Positions 41,057 to 52,965 of a stretch of 64,000 bases of DNA are shown piece by piece; position 1 is the first letter of the stretch; each line of letters begins with the position of its first letter. The notes beneath the pieces are model-generated. The model was not told the DNA's origin, did no database searches, and saw only the letters and a program-made list of their open reading frames with translations. The position numbers and the translations under genes were made by a program. Source of the DNA: Lucifuga dentata. Its lineage: Eukaryota > Chordata > Actinopteri > Ophidiiformes > Bythitidae. Location of the stretch: contig VXCM01000137.1 of assembly GCA_014773175.1 (NCBI GenBank), positions 62,001 through 126,000 of the forward strand. The letters run 5' to 3'.

Positions 41057-44000
41057 TCATTGTAGTTCTTTTAAAAGGAGCTGGCAGCACTCGCCCACTT
41101 TTGATGGATCTGACACTGAGGAGTACTTTGAAATTTGAGAGCCGACTCCTAGGGAGCAAGCCAGGTCTTTGGCTGTGTGATCTGAGGCTACAGTGGTGCC
41201 CAAAGCCACCAGCAACCTAAACACAGCCTCCCTGTCTTGTACCGACTCCAGGACTCTGCTGGCTACAGATAGGCACTGGGCCTTTGCCTCGAGATCAGGC
41301 TGGCTGTGCAGGCAGCCGGCGTAGTTCAGCACCAGGGTGGCTAAGGCGATGTGGATGTTCTTGTTCAAGATGGGGGCCAGATCAGCGGCGTGCAACAGCA
41401 CCGTCTCACGCTGGGCCATGAGGAGGGATCGGCCATGCCTTCCGCTAAAGCAGTTGCACAGAATCCGTAGTGCCAGCATCTGGTTGGCAGGACGCCCCTC
41501 AGGCCTCATCAGGCTCAGCAGGTGGTTACACAGCTGTACTCCCTCCTCCTCTCCACAGAGGCTCTCATTGACCTGTGGGTGGCGCACTGCCAGCCTCATT
41601 ATGTCCAGGACAGGAAATACAATATCTAAAGTTCGGGGGAAAGGAAAATGACCCTGGTAAGTGAACAATATCAGTAACAGAGCCTCTGAATTTAAATATC
41701 AAAACTTTTCTTGTGCTACTGTGTATTCTTGAGGAAGAAATTATTATTTTTAGCATAGTTTAATCTACTGTTTAACATGTAAAAGTGTAAGCAACAAGTG
41801 TCCAAGGAATGTTTTACTCACAGTATGTGCATTTTCCCCTCTTCTTATTTTAAATACAAAATTTAAGTTAACTTAAAATTGGGACTGAATGTTGTTTCTG
41901 TACCTTCAGGCCAATGGCAGGCCTTCCAGAGCAGGCTGATCTGCTGGATGGTCAGAGGCTGCTCAGAAGAGTTGGGCCCACAGACACACACCAGCAATCT
42001 CTCAAGGCTTTCCAGAATCTCCTCAGAGAGTTTCTGCTCCTGGGGGGCTCTGCCATTCAGCTCCTTTAGCTTGGCTGGTGAGGACAGCAAGAAACTAGAC
42101 TAGAGAAGAACTAGACTAGACAAGAAACTAGATGAGATGGTATTTTGATGTGATAAAGATTTCCCTCAAAAAAGAATTGAACAGACAAGATTGCTTTTCC
42201 CAGCAGGTGTTACATTGACAGTTACCAAAGTATAACATACTCCAGTGGAGTTATTGGTGAGTTTAAGTGGTTCTGTCTTTTATGTGAAAGAATCAAGGGG
42301 AATCTCCACAGAAATAAATGGCAAGATTTACCCACTGAAGTCAGAACTGCAGCAAAATGTCTCCAACTCTACAATAGCAGGTCCTACCATAATTATTTAT
42401 TCAACAAATGGATCTTAGTGCAACTTCGGTAATTATAAATTATTACATGAACAGCATGGTTTTCTTTAGAATGTAGTACACATGAAACCCAAATTTGAAA
42501 TGCTCACCAATGATCTGTGAGGCATTGGCTTGCTCAAAGGTCACACCATCAGTCTTAGGGAAGTAGATGTTTGTTTGGGTCTGTCTGAGGGCTGCGGAGG
42601 AGTAAGCACCTCCACCTGTCAAGCAGAGGAGAGTGTAACCCAAAGTGCAAAATTTAAGAGTTGGTGATGAAGTGCTACTATTCACTCAATACTGCAGCGC
42701 CTTGATAAGAGTGTATGTGTTGGTTTTGGTTTGACTTTGTTGTCCAACGGTTTTCCTTGACCTTACCTGTGAAGGGATCCACCACATTTGCAGGAGCACC
42801 CGTGTTCATACTTGCTCCTGGAATGTAACGACCGGAGCCTGGGGGAGAAAAGTGGGAAAATTCAATGTCAGACAACCTTCAGATTGGATTGGCTCAGTGA
42901 AATTTTGAAGTAAATATACCTGTGAAGGGATCAGCTGCAATGCCTGCTGGATCATCGACAGACCCAGGGATATACCGAGCTCCTCCTGTCAGAGGAGAGA
43001 GAGAGAGATAAAACTGCAGTTTTAGGTGGAAATACATTGAGCAATAAACATTTTACTCAATAGGCAGAATTAATTGAATAAAAACAAAAAAAGGTATGCA
43101 CCGTGATAACTGAAGCTCATTCATAATGCTTCCCTTGCATGAATCAGCGCATTGTAGTCCTGTTACTGACATGTAGTGTGTCTCAGGTAAAGCCAATTAA
43201 AGCGTGTTAATGACCTGTTTCATATTTAAGAGACAAGATTTATCCCTGGTGTCAAAGCAAAATTAATTGTTAAATCCACAAAGGAAACACACACCAGCAC
43301 ACAGGAGGTGTCTGTATGTGTCTGTGTATGTGTACTGTGTAGTCTAACAAACTTTTTGATGTTAATAAGGAAAATCTCGCAAAATGTCACTTATGGCTGC
43401 TCCTTAAAAAGTGCTAAAGTGGTCATTTGGCCTCACCAGTAAAAGGGTCACCCATGCTAGACTGGGCCGGTCCCACCACATGTCCTTTGGTGTTCTCTAT
43501 GATAAAATTGGCAACCTGATCAAGGAACATTGGACTGAGATCATTCTTCTGCAAAAAGTTGTGCGCTGTCAGCCAGGGGTCCTCTGCTACATTGTAAGGC
43601 AGCTTCATGGAAGGCCCTTCCTCATTCACGTCAATGGTGAAGACATAGTCGTATTCCTAAGAGAAGATCGGGAGTCTTAATGAACGCTCTCGTGGATGTA
43701 CCCTTGTTTGCCTCATAAGTTAAGTTGAGGTCTTACCTTTCCCTCATACATCACCCTCTTGGTTATCTGTTGGTTTGAGCCTCCGACCACATCTCCAATT
43801 TTCACCCAGCGGTTATCACTGACACTCCACTGGTACGCCTCCACCTTCTCTCCATCTTTAATCAGCCGCGTTTGGCCATCACGATTCCCTATAGGAACGC
43901 AAAAGAAAACAAAATCACATTGATGCAGAAAGAGCAGGCGCTTTCTTTATCAGACTGAACTGCAGGATCCTGGAAACACAAGGTGTGAAGCAGTAACATC

Positions 44001-46827
44001 ACATAGTGATTTTCTGTCAAATAAAAATAAAAAAAAAACCATGCCAGTGAATCTATTCGTTACCAGGTTCGTTGAGGTGTTCTCTTCCAGGAAGGTCCTC
44101 CAGCTTGATGTCTCCAAGGTCGCCTATTTTGGGATCAATTGTAGTTTTGGAGAGCTCATCCTCAAAGGCCTGAAGGTCCTCCGCGCTGGCCATTCGGTCC
44201 TCAACTTCAGTAAAAACTCGGATTATGCCATCACTATGGGCAGAGGGAAAGCATCCAAGTTAGACACAAAACTCCTTCTTTTTTATCTGTTCACCACCTT
44301 TTATGATATGGTACAACCTGGAAAAAAACAAAGCAATATTATGAATAGTAAACAGTAGTTGGGAAACGCCTTTGAATTATCACAATATGAAAAATGGAAG
44401 AAGAATTACATCTTGACCAAAATAGCATATCAAATACAGTTCTGTTACCTGGCTCCAACTGCTATGTCACCATTAGGCAAAATGCAGCAGCACCAGACAG
44501 ATTGGGCAGGCAGGCGGATGGTCTGAAAGCACTCTCCCTTCCTCCATATTCTCAATGTCCTGTCCTCTCCTGTGCTTACAAAATCTAATGGAAAAAGCAT
44601 CAGTTAATGGTCAGGGTCAGCCAGCTGCCATCTTACAGCAGGAAAAGATTGATACTGGTTCAAGAAACAACCAAGCACCGGCAAAAACACATACATTGTA
44701 ATGAATTAATAAATATCCTTTAGAAAAATTCAAAAGCTGTTCTTCTGAAATAATTGCTGCATTTTCATGAACACACCTTGGCTGTTAGGGAAGATGGCTA
44801 GGCTGTAGATGTAGTTGGTGTGGCTGTAATACACCTGTACACATGCTCCTGTCACCTGCCACCTTCTGATTGTTGTGTCATTGCTGCAAGAGAAGAACTC
44901 CATTTCGCTGATCACTGCTAGTCCCCTTACGCAGTCTTCATGACCTAGAATGTATAAAAAGAAGTGTTGTATTGAACTCATAGTTTTTAAAACTTCCAGC
45001 TGCTGAACACTCACACAGATGTTCTCAGTTATTCTGGCTGATCACATCTCTTCTTTGGATGAAGTTGGGCTGAGCTATGCTGGGAACTTGCTGAGCTCAT
45101 AAATAATAAGAGTGGGTACACTCCAAAACTGGACCAGCATAGTCCTGGTTTATTCCTAAAGGGATTTAAATGCACATGAAACATCACATTCTGCCTGTGC
45201 TACCTGCAATTAACAGCTTTTACAGTAAGTGTTTAAAGTTTCCCCCTTAAAAATGACTACAGCACACACAAACTACAAAGCTACAACCAATTCTTTTTGC
45301 CAACAGAAATACACATTTTATACAAACACATATCTAATCAAAAATACAGAACAATTGCAGTTATTCACACATAGAAAAGTGCTGCTCACCTGTAAAGGTG
45401 TTCTCACAGCGGCCAGTCTTCCAAAGTTTTATGGTCTTATCTGCTGATCCAGACAGCATAAGGCCTTGCTCAGATAAGATGACCACTGCCCACACTGCTG
45501 CAGAGTGGCCCTAAAGCAGTTAACCAGAAAAGATTCTAAGTCACACTGTACATTCATATATATGATAGCTAGGGCTGATATGCTTAAAACAAGAAGCCAC
45601 AGCATACCTGCAAAGTCATCATGCATTTTTCACCGAGCCAAACTTTGGCTGTGGTGTCCCAGGAGCCACTGAGCAGTGTTCCGAACGTCCCCGAGGACAG
45701 AGTGCAAACTGTTGGCATGAGTGGTTAGATGATTTGCACCACATAACCTACTAGGCTGCATGTCATTAACAGTAAATGACAGCAGTAAAGATGAGATACT
45801 TTAGCATTATGCATCTATGCGTATAGCAAAGCACAACTTACCTGTATTTTTGTGACCCTTCAGAGTGAACAGGGGCTGTGGTTGGTCGAGTATGAAAACA
45901 CAAATGTTGTGATCATTTCCACCTGTGGCAATAAGTCCTCTGGGATACGTTTCATTCGGAGGAATGATGCATACACAGGATATAAAATCTGAGTGGCCAG
46001 ACATACAATGCATCTCTGTGAAGCCTTTGTCTGGGCTGTGTGAAAAGTGGAATGACAGGAAAAGACACCTTTAAGTCAACGTTAAGTGCAAAAGAACATA
46101 TACAGATTTGTGATGATGATTATGAGAGGTCTAATGAGAGGTCTTGGACATTTCGACTGGTCATAGCAAGAAACGCAAATGTGACTAATAACAAATATAA
46201 TGGCTCCATTCCATTTAGGTGTTCCAGTAAGCCATGCCAATAAGCCAGCATGTCCGGGGCCCTAACACCGACTCAACTAAATAGACTGCAGCAATAATAA
46301 GAATAATAATAATAATTATTATTATTATTATTATTAGCAACACGTGTGTTTATAAGTTTAAATGACCGATATGATCAAATGTTTTTAATTGGCATGAAGA
46401 ATATCTACTGCCGCTCTAATCTGGTGCTACGTGAACTTTTGATACAAGTAGGTTCAGAGTTGCACTTGAATGAATGACAAAGCTAATTTGAGTAGCAACA
46501 TTAGCAGTTCAATAACTAGCTAGCTACCAATGCCAACACAAAGTATTACAGTGTAACTTTGGTGAAGTTACTTATTGAGCATGGTATTTCGACTTGACTG
46601 ACCACAGTTACTTTTATAGTGAAATAACTGCATCCGAACAGCACACTAGTTAGCCGGTAGCCGGCTAATGCTAGCTACCTTGAGTTTGGTACCCAGACTC
46701 TTCCGGTTCGGTCTCTAGACACAGAGACAAAAGCTCCGTCTGGAAAAACAGCAGTTGCAAGTCCTCTAACATCCATTTCGTGGCCCGGAATGGAGCACCT
46801 AAGTTTGTAAGAATTAGATGATGCCAT
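41057..46827 (-). CDS. plaa: Phospholipase A2-activating protein (PLAP/PLAA)
   Basis: PLAA (yeast Doa1/Ufd3) is a ubiquitin-binding cofactor of the p97/VCP ATPase, acting in ubiquitin turnover, membrane-protein sorting and organelle quality control (family knowledge). Coding exons in transcription order: 46679-46827, 45842-46035, 45608-45708, 45390-45510, 44777-44944, 44449-44584, 44064-44233, 43737-43888, 43437-43656, 42920-42985, 42767-42838, 42508-42615, 41904-42074, 41057-41625. They total 2,397 nt, 798 codons plus stop, near the 795 of the human protein, and all phases close. The N-terminal WD40 propeller (about residues 10-330) shows [11 protein letters not shown] and [11 protein letters not shown]. 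The PFU ubiquitin-binding domain (about 365-465) includes [18 protein letters not shown] linker of DPFTG repeats follows. The C-terminal PUL domain (about 540-798), which binds p97, includes [16 protein letters not shown]. The start codon at 46827 aligns with the family N-terminus. Confidence 0.95.
46291..46336. repeat. (AAT)n/(ATT)n inverted microsatellite
   Basis: AAT units run directly into ATT units within plaa intron 1, so the two halves are complementary and could fold into a hairpin. Confidence 0.85.
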
Positions 46828-46960
46828 TCTGCTCCTCGGCTGCACGATAACTACAGTAGTGTTATGCTAAGTAGCACTGCTGTCAACAAATTGAAACGGG
46901 TGGCTACTGTTAGCGGAGAAGGAATTACGTCACTTGTCGGAAGTGCATTGAGTGTCTTTT
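46828..46960. promoter_or_regulatory. plaa promoter with CRE-like and ETS-like sites
   Basis: About 100 bases upstream of the plaa ATG lie ATTACGTCAC (46924-46933, a CRE/ATF-type site) and CGGAAGT (46938-46944, an ETS/GABP-type site). This pair is typical of CpG-rich, TATA-less and often bidirectional promoters. zdhhc21 starts on the opposite strand further right, so shared use is possible but not shown. Confidence 0.45.
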
Positions 46961-49209
46961 TTTTAAATTTTATTTAACTAACTTATTAATGGTTAGTCAT
47001 TATTATTATTAAAATATCTCAATTAATAGAAAAAAATAATAAATATAGCTTAAACCAAAAGAATGACTGAAAGTGCAAAAAAAAGTACCAAAATCTATGA
47101 AGTTCTCAACTTAAACACAGATTTATGGAAAACTACATGTTATTAAATTCCATATTTAAAGCATATTATAACTCCTTTACAGTCTGAACCTATCACTAAA
47201 ATAAGTTGGTGGTATATGTACAATAAATTAATAAACAAGTACAAAGGTAATCAAGAAAAAAACACAATATGCCTCTGAAGAGTTTAAAACCGAAGTCCCT
47301 ACTTACTTCAATTTGTAATAACATAGATATATATCTATGTTATTGCTTCATTGTCATCTTTGTTTAATTTGCTTCCTGTTTTCTGTCATTTTTCTATCTT
47401 TTTAATATACATAATTTCACTGTAAAATTTAATTTTGATCATTCGCAGAAACACACTGAGGTACATACTTTGTAGAAGGACTCAATATATAAATATGACT
47501 AAATGATTAAAGATGATGGATTATGACCTCAACCACACAGTAGGTAAATGTCATTTTAAAAAAAACCCTGCAGCTAAATATTAACAAAGTCTATGGGAAA
47601 AATGACTCTGCCCCGTGTTTTATCTCTATGTGGCCAGCAGAGGGCAACAGACCGTTCACCCCTGTTATCTGGCGCTGTTGGTGCACTGCGCTGCAGCCAA
47701 CACAGTATCAAGTTACTGTAAATAGCCACAATCAGACCGGAAACTGGGAGTATTTAAAAATAAAATCAAAAACTTTTCATATTGGCGAAAAAGGAAAAGG
47801 AGTGACCAACAGTGAAGCGTCAAGCCATAGTTATGAAAGTGCACAGCTTATTTTCTATTCAGTACGTTTTTGGGCAAATTATTTTCAGTTGTTGCTTGGA
47901 ATTATCAAACACAATGCATTCTTTTTTTGACATATAAATCAGCGGAAATGAGTTTTTTATTTTATTGTACTGCAGGCAGCTTGGCGTCGGTCCTGTCCAG
48001 CCCTCAGAGGCTCGGATGAGGAAGTAGTTAATGTAAATACGGCCGTTGAATAAGGGAGCTACAGGAAAGTATATATATTTATTTAAATTTAAGATTGATA
48101 AATAGGTACTCACATTAAACACATTGAATTAGCTTATGTTAGCTGTGTGTGAACAGGCGTGATCTAGAATGCGATAGCCTTGTTTTCTGGCTAACACACA
48201 TTCAGAGCCAAGCCCATTAAGGCTGTATTAATAGTATTACTGATCGAAACTAGTTTCTAAACCTAAATTTAGACTTAGATGTTTAGATTCAACTTTAATT
48301 GTGTTAGATGAGGAGAGCGTTTGATGTTAAGAGTCTCGATTTCGTGCTGAAATATATTTAGCAATGGTTTATGCACAGACACCTGCTTTACCAATATAAT
48401 GTTAGGCCTGTAGGTGGGCTATTCATCACATGCTATTTTTGTTTTCAGAAAAATGTTATCGACTCTAAAGTAAATGTCAAATAATAAAGTCATCAATACT
48501 GTAATATAACATTTTAAAGATGAAATGCAACTTTATTAATCATGGATAATTCATTTAGAACAATGTAAACTAATAACTGTGATAGTGAAGCATACCCAAG
48601 ATAGGAGTCAAGCAAATGCTATATTTCTAGGGCTTTTTGTATCTCATATTAAAGTAAATACCTATGTGTATTATATCTGTATTATAATAAGCTTTGAAGT
48701 AAAAGTTACAAAGAGCTTTACAAAAAAAAAAAAACATGATTAGGAACAGCAGTAAAAAAAAAAAAGAAAGTATAAGTAAAACAAGACAGTCGTTAAAATG
48801 ACTCAAAATATTAATAGATTATGGAAGTAGAATTAGCTATAGTCATGATGTTTTCCAATGAGAGTACGTTTTGAGAAGTGATTTAAGATGGCACCGACTC
48901 AACCAAGAAGATCATTCCTGAGCCTCAGAACCCTGATGGCAAATGCTCAGTCAACCTTAGTGTTTAGTCTGGATTCTGGGATAGTTCCTGGTCTATAGAC
49001 TAGACTTTGGGTTAGTCCTGCTTTTGGGTTGGTCCTAGATTTTAGCTTAAATTCTGGGTTAGTCCTGGTTTTTAGCCTGGCCTCTGGGAAAATAGGTCTC
49101 TGTTAAAATAGATGTTAAGTGACCTCATATCTTATTTCTACTTAAAAAGTCTTGGTGAATTTTGAACGGTCTGAATGTATATTTTTCTGTATCAATTGGA
49201 AGAGTGTAG
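46961..49209 (+). other. zdhhc21 upstream/5' leader region
   Basis: No coding exon is visible between the plaa promoter and the first zdhhc21 coding exon. A non-coding zdhhc21 exon should lie here, because an acceptor precedes the coding exon at 49210. I could not place its donor. The stretch is AT-rich, with A-runs near 48720-48770 and a degenerate minisatellite at 48958-49090. Confidence 0.45.
48958..49090. repeat. Degenerate minisatellite, period about 30 bp
   Basis: Variants of TTCTGGGTTAGTCCTGG followed by TTTTAGTCTGG-like spacers recur four or five times in a row just before the first zdhhc21 coding exon. Confidence 0.6.
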
Positions 49210-49232
49210 GTCTCCTTGGAATCCCTGGAGCC
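49210..49232 (+). other. zdhhc21: zdhhc21 5' leader segment on the first coding exon
   Basis: An AG acceptor at 49208-49209 begins the exon, leaving 23 untranslated bases before the start codon. An upstream in-frame ATG at 49152 lies on the intron side of this acceptor and is not used in this model. Confidence 0.6.
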
Positions 49233-50275
49233 ATGAAGCTCAGACTGCACTTTGTTGTGGACCCTATGGGCTGGCTGTGCATCGGCGCGGTCTTTGGGAT
49301 CTGGCTTTACAACACTTTCTTCATTCCTAAGCTGGTTTTGTTTCCACACTACAATGAAGGACACATCCCCTGGGCCATAGTTGTTTGTGAATATTTTTTT
49401 TTCACTATCTGACCTCCTTTGTTGACACACAAACGATTAAAAGTATTTTCAGATACTGAGTCGGCACCATCAAAACTGGGTTATTTCTAGCAAAACCCCA
49501 GACACAGCATAAATCAGATTTTGGAATATTGCATAAAACTAAAGAGTGTGGATCACACATTACATTAAATTCAACTTTCTGTCTTCCTTCAGGTTATTAT
49601 ATAGCATCAGCACTCTGCATGGCGGCCCTGTTTAGAGCTTCCACAGCAGATCCCGGCTGTCTTCCTGTGGACCCCCATATACCTCAGTCTGGTACTGAAA
49701 CAGCAAAGCCCCCCTCACTATTCTCAGTTCTTTACAAGCACTTCTTCTAAACGTAACATTCATGTTGTCAGTCTGAGAAATCAATTCCTTTTTCTCTTAT
49801 TTCACTGTGTCAGATTGTGACATTGTGATGAAAAAAATGAATGTGGTCACAATGAATTTTGATATCAGTTTGGTTCCTTGAACGGCATTGCCAAACAAAA
49901 CTGTCGGATTTTAGATTTGGTCATGTGACCGTGATAAGTCTGTCATTAGATATGTTGTCGCTGTATAACACGTCTATTGTAACCACGTCTATTGTAACCA
50001 AGTAACTCAGAAATGATGCTGTCTTTATGCCACAGAGCGAGAACACTGGGAGTTATGCAACAAATGCAACTTAATGAGACCAAAAAGGTCACACCACTGC
50101 AGTCGCTGTGGTCACTGTGTACGCAGAATGGACCATCACTGTCCTTGGTAAGAATACACACACGCCTGCACACTCATGAAGTAATATATATATAGCATCT
50201 TCAGGCTGTCTGTTGAAAATACCAGTGGTTTTGCATGTTTGAGACCAATATATATATATATATGTGTGTGTTGTG

Positions 50276-50315
<40 letters not shown>

Positions 50316-52965
50316 CGTTGTGTGTATATATATATAGCATTTTCCTAGCTTTCAGACTGTAACTGGTGCAATAGCAGTTAAGTTACCAGGGAATATAGTC
50401 CCAGGAGAAAACGGCTTTTACCGAGAAATTAAAATATCCATGCCTTCTGCAATCGTGCATAAGTGTCAGAAAGCGAAACATCTAATTTTAAGATGGGTGT
50501 ATCACCTGAACATGTGATTTTGAAAGATTAGGGGATCTGCCAAAAACTAAAATACGGTTTTATGATTTGGAAAATGGTTGACACATGTATGCAAAATCAC
50601 TAGTATGGTCCTTTAAACAGCAGATAAGTTGCTTTGAGTCAGTGGCTGTGATTTTTATTTTTAGCATTTGCAGCTTATCACGCATGCAGGCAGACAGATA
50701 TTGATATTGGCTGTGGTTGTCTAACTTATCTAATCAATTTTAGTTTCCTCTAATAGTGCAAATCTTGTTTTAGAAATGATATTTTCTTATATCTTGTTTA
50801 TTTCCTTCCAGGATCAATAACTGTGTGGGAGAAGATAACCACTGGCTCTTCCTGCAGCTCTGTTTCTATGCTCAGGTCCTCAGTTTGTTCACCCTGGTGC
50901 TGGACTTCTGCCAATACTATTACTTCCAGCCTCTGACAGAACTAGACCAGGTAAAGGATAAAACCACCCGAACAACAGCACAGTAGTTATTAAAAATAAT
51001 AACTAAAACATATAGAAACTCCACTGATGATCCACAGCTTGTCAGATGTTCATTTTGATCCAACATATAGCTTCTATTTTAAAAACATAATTATTTTAAC
51101 AAATGGCAAACAGCAAAATAAGCAAAATATATTCTTGTTGATACAGATATATTTAGACTTTAAGTACAGTTTGTGTGCGTGTCCTTCTTTATTGAGCTGT
51201 GACACTATGATTTCTGTGTCCCTGCCAGGAGAAGTTCACGACACGCCACGAACTGGCTCTTCTGCGTGTTTCGGCGCTCATGGGTGTGGTGATGTTTGCT
51301 GGCATGAGTAGCTTGTTTTATACTCAGATCACCGGCATCCTCTCTGTGAGTCATGGTGAAAAGACTTATTACTTTGTTACAATGAGGGTGACATGATAAT
51401 AAGTATTTGTTGTGTAACCCATCTGTCTTTCTTGTCTGTCTGCTATTATAACATGATGCTAACTTTAGACAGAACAATACAGTCACATAGTGCATGTAGA
51501 TAAAACAATAAATACCTGTAATTCAGTGATTAGTAGGAATGTGAGGGTGAAAGTCCAGGGTCAGATTCTACATGCAAGTGTGCTTGTACATTTAGTCTGT
51601 ATGCAATAAAAGTGCATTCTTAAAGGCCCACGCCAGTGATTTTGTACGTTCAAACCCCCTAAATATTACATTACATATATGCTACATTACAACCATTTTC
51701 CAAAACATGACACTGTATTTTAGAAATCTAGAAAAACAGCAGGACTTGTTGACTGTGGTGTGATATGATCAGGTGTGAAAAGGCAAGACTTTTTTTCAGA
51801 AATGAGAGATTAAAATGCATTCATTTGCAAATCAGTGTTGGGTGTTCGGCAAAGTCGTTAACATTCTTTTTGACAGCCATTAAGTTGTATGTGTTCCAGT
51901 ACAGAGAAACTGAAAAGTACTGCTCACACCATTTTTTTTTTTTTTTTTNGGACCATACCGGCCATTTTGCAAGTTTGAGCCTAATATATTCAATTTTCAT
52001 ACATGTAACGTTACTACTACGTTAAACTCATTTCCCAAAGGATAAAACCATATTTCAGCTTTCCTGATATTTTGCAAAATCTCTTAATCTTTCAAAATCA
52101 AATATTCAAGTGATACACCCACCTTAAAAATCGATGTTTCACCTGCTAATAGTTACACAGCCTTATGAAGTCATGGTCGTTTAAATTTTTTGATAAACGC
52201 AGGTCTTAGTTTGGGACTATGTTCCCTGGTGGAGACGTACATTCACTCCACGCTTTTTATTGCGCTTAAACACTAAAATTATGTAGCTTCTAAAAAAACT
52301 GATTATATGTCTTGTTGAATGGATTACCTGTCCCAAGAACGTTTCAAGTATCAACAAGTTGATTTTAATAGCGTACCAGAATGAACTGAAACCAATGGTA
52401 GACTAGAAGGTAGGAAAAACATTTTTAATTCACCATTCCAGCAGTATGCTTTGGGAAATGATTGTCAGTAATGTTATGTGTATGAAAATTGAATATATTA
52501 GGCTCAAATATGCAAAATGGCTGGTATGGTCCTTTAACATTCTTTTTGGCCGCCATTAAGACGTATGTTTTCTAATAAGGAGAAACAGAAAAGTACTGCT
52601 CACGCCATATTTTTTGGCTTTTTTGACACTTTAATCAGCATTATGAATTTTTTTTTTTTTTTTTTTTCACGTAACAGGACACTACCACCATTGAGAAAAT
52701 GGCTCAGTTCTCAAATGAAATGTAAGTCGCCTTCTCGAAATCTCTTCTAAAGTGCCTGAAAGCAATTGCAGCTGCATTAAGATGCCTTCGTAATATATTT
52801 AACAAGAGATCATTTGAATTTGTTCTCCTCAGATATAGCACAAAGAGGTCCTGGCAGTGGGCGCTGTCTGAAGTGTGCGGCACTCACTGGAAAGTTCTGT
52901 GGTTCATCCCGTTACGAAGCAGGCAGCCGCTCCAAGCCAGCCACCACTTTCGCACGCACGTGTAG
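49233..52965 (+). CDS. zdhhc21: Palmitoyltransferase ZDHHC21
   Basis: ZDHHC21 is a four-pass Golgi/plasma-membrane protein S-acyltransferase that attaches palmitate to cysteines of target proteins (family knowledge). Coding exons: 49233-49386, 49593-49691, 50036-50147, 50812-50950, 51229-51345, 52678-52721, 52833-52965. They sum to 798 nt, 265 codons plus stop, the same length as the human protein, and every junction is GT-AG and in phase. The protein opens with [11 protein letters not shown]. Hydrophobic segments lie near residues 15-35 and 45-70, with two more after the catalytic domain. The DPG motif (STADPG) precedes the cysteine-rich domain, which has [14 protein letters not shown] and DHHCPW. 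The catalytic Cys is residue 120. The TTxE motif appears as TTIE near residue 210. The start was chosen by family match and a good GAGCCATGA context. Introns carry several MITE copies. Confidence 0.96.
49973..50001. repeat. Short tandem duplication in zdhhc21 intron
   Basis: A unit close to CGTCTATTGTAACCA occurs twice back to back just before exon 50036-50147. Confidence 0.8.
50218..50617. mobile_element. MITE copy A in zdhhc21 intron 4
   Basis: The left edge contains CCAGTGGTTTTGCATGTTTG and the right edge, read in reverse, CTAGTGATTTTGCATACATG, giving imperfect terminal inverted repeats. Internal sequence (for example GGTGTATCACCTGAACA) matches, in reverse orientation, copy B at 51950-52532. 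AT/GT microsatellite expansion occupies 50249-50335. No coding potential. Confidence 0.6.
50249..50335. repeat. Compound (TA)n/(TG)n microsatellite
   Basis: Alternating TA and TG blocks inside MITE copy A. Confidence 0.9.
51625..51760. mobile_element. Fragment of the same MITE family (copy C)
   Basis: AAAGGCCCACGCCAGTGATT followed by CAACCATTTTCCAAAACATG resembles one end of copies A and B in order and spacing. The other end was not found. Confidence 0.4.
51860..51931. repeat. Left copy of a diverged direct repeat flanking MITE B
   Basis: About 73 bases beginning AACATTCTTTTTGACAGCC resemble, with roughly a dozen mismatches, the stretch at 52536-52610 on the other side of the MITE. Confidence 0.65.
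51950..52532. mobile_element. MITE copy B with long terminal inverted repeats
   Basis: The first roughly 67 bases (from GGACCATACCGGCCATTTTG) and the last roughly 67 bases (ending CTGGTATGGTCC) are reverse complements with only a few mismatches. The similarity extends more weakly to about 90 bases. The element is palindromic and non-coding, in zdhhc21 intron 6. It abuts an N at 51949, so its left flank is unreliable. Confidence 0.75.
52536..52610. repeat. Right copy of the diverged direct repeat flanking MITE B
   Basis: Begins AACATTCTTTTTGGCCGCC and ends with GTACTGCTCACGCCAT, parallel to the left copy. Confidence 0.65.
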
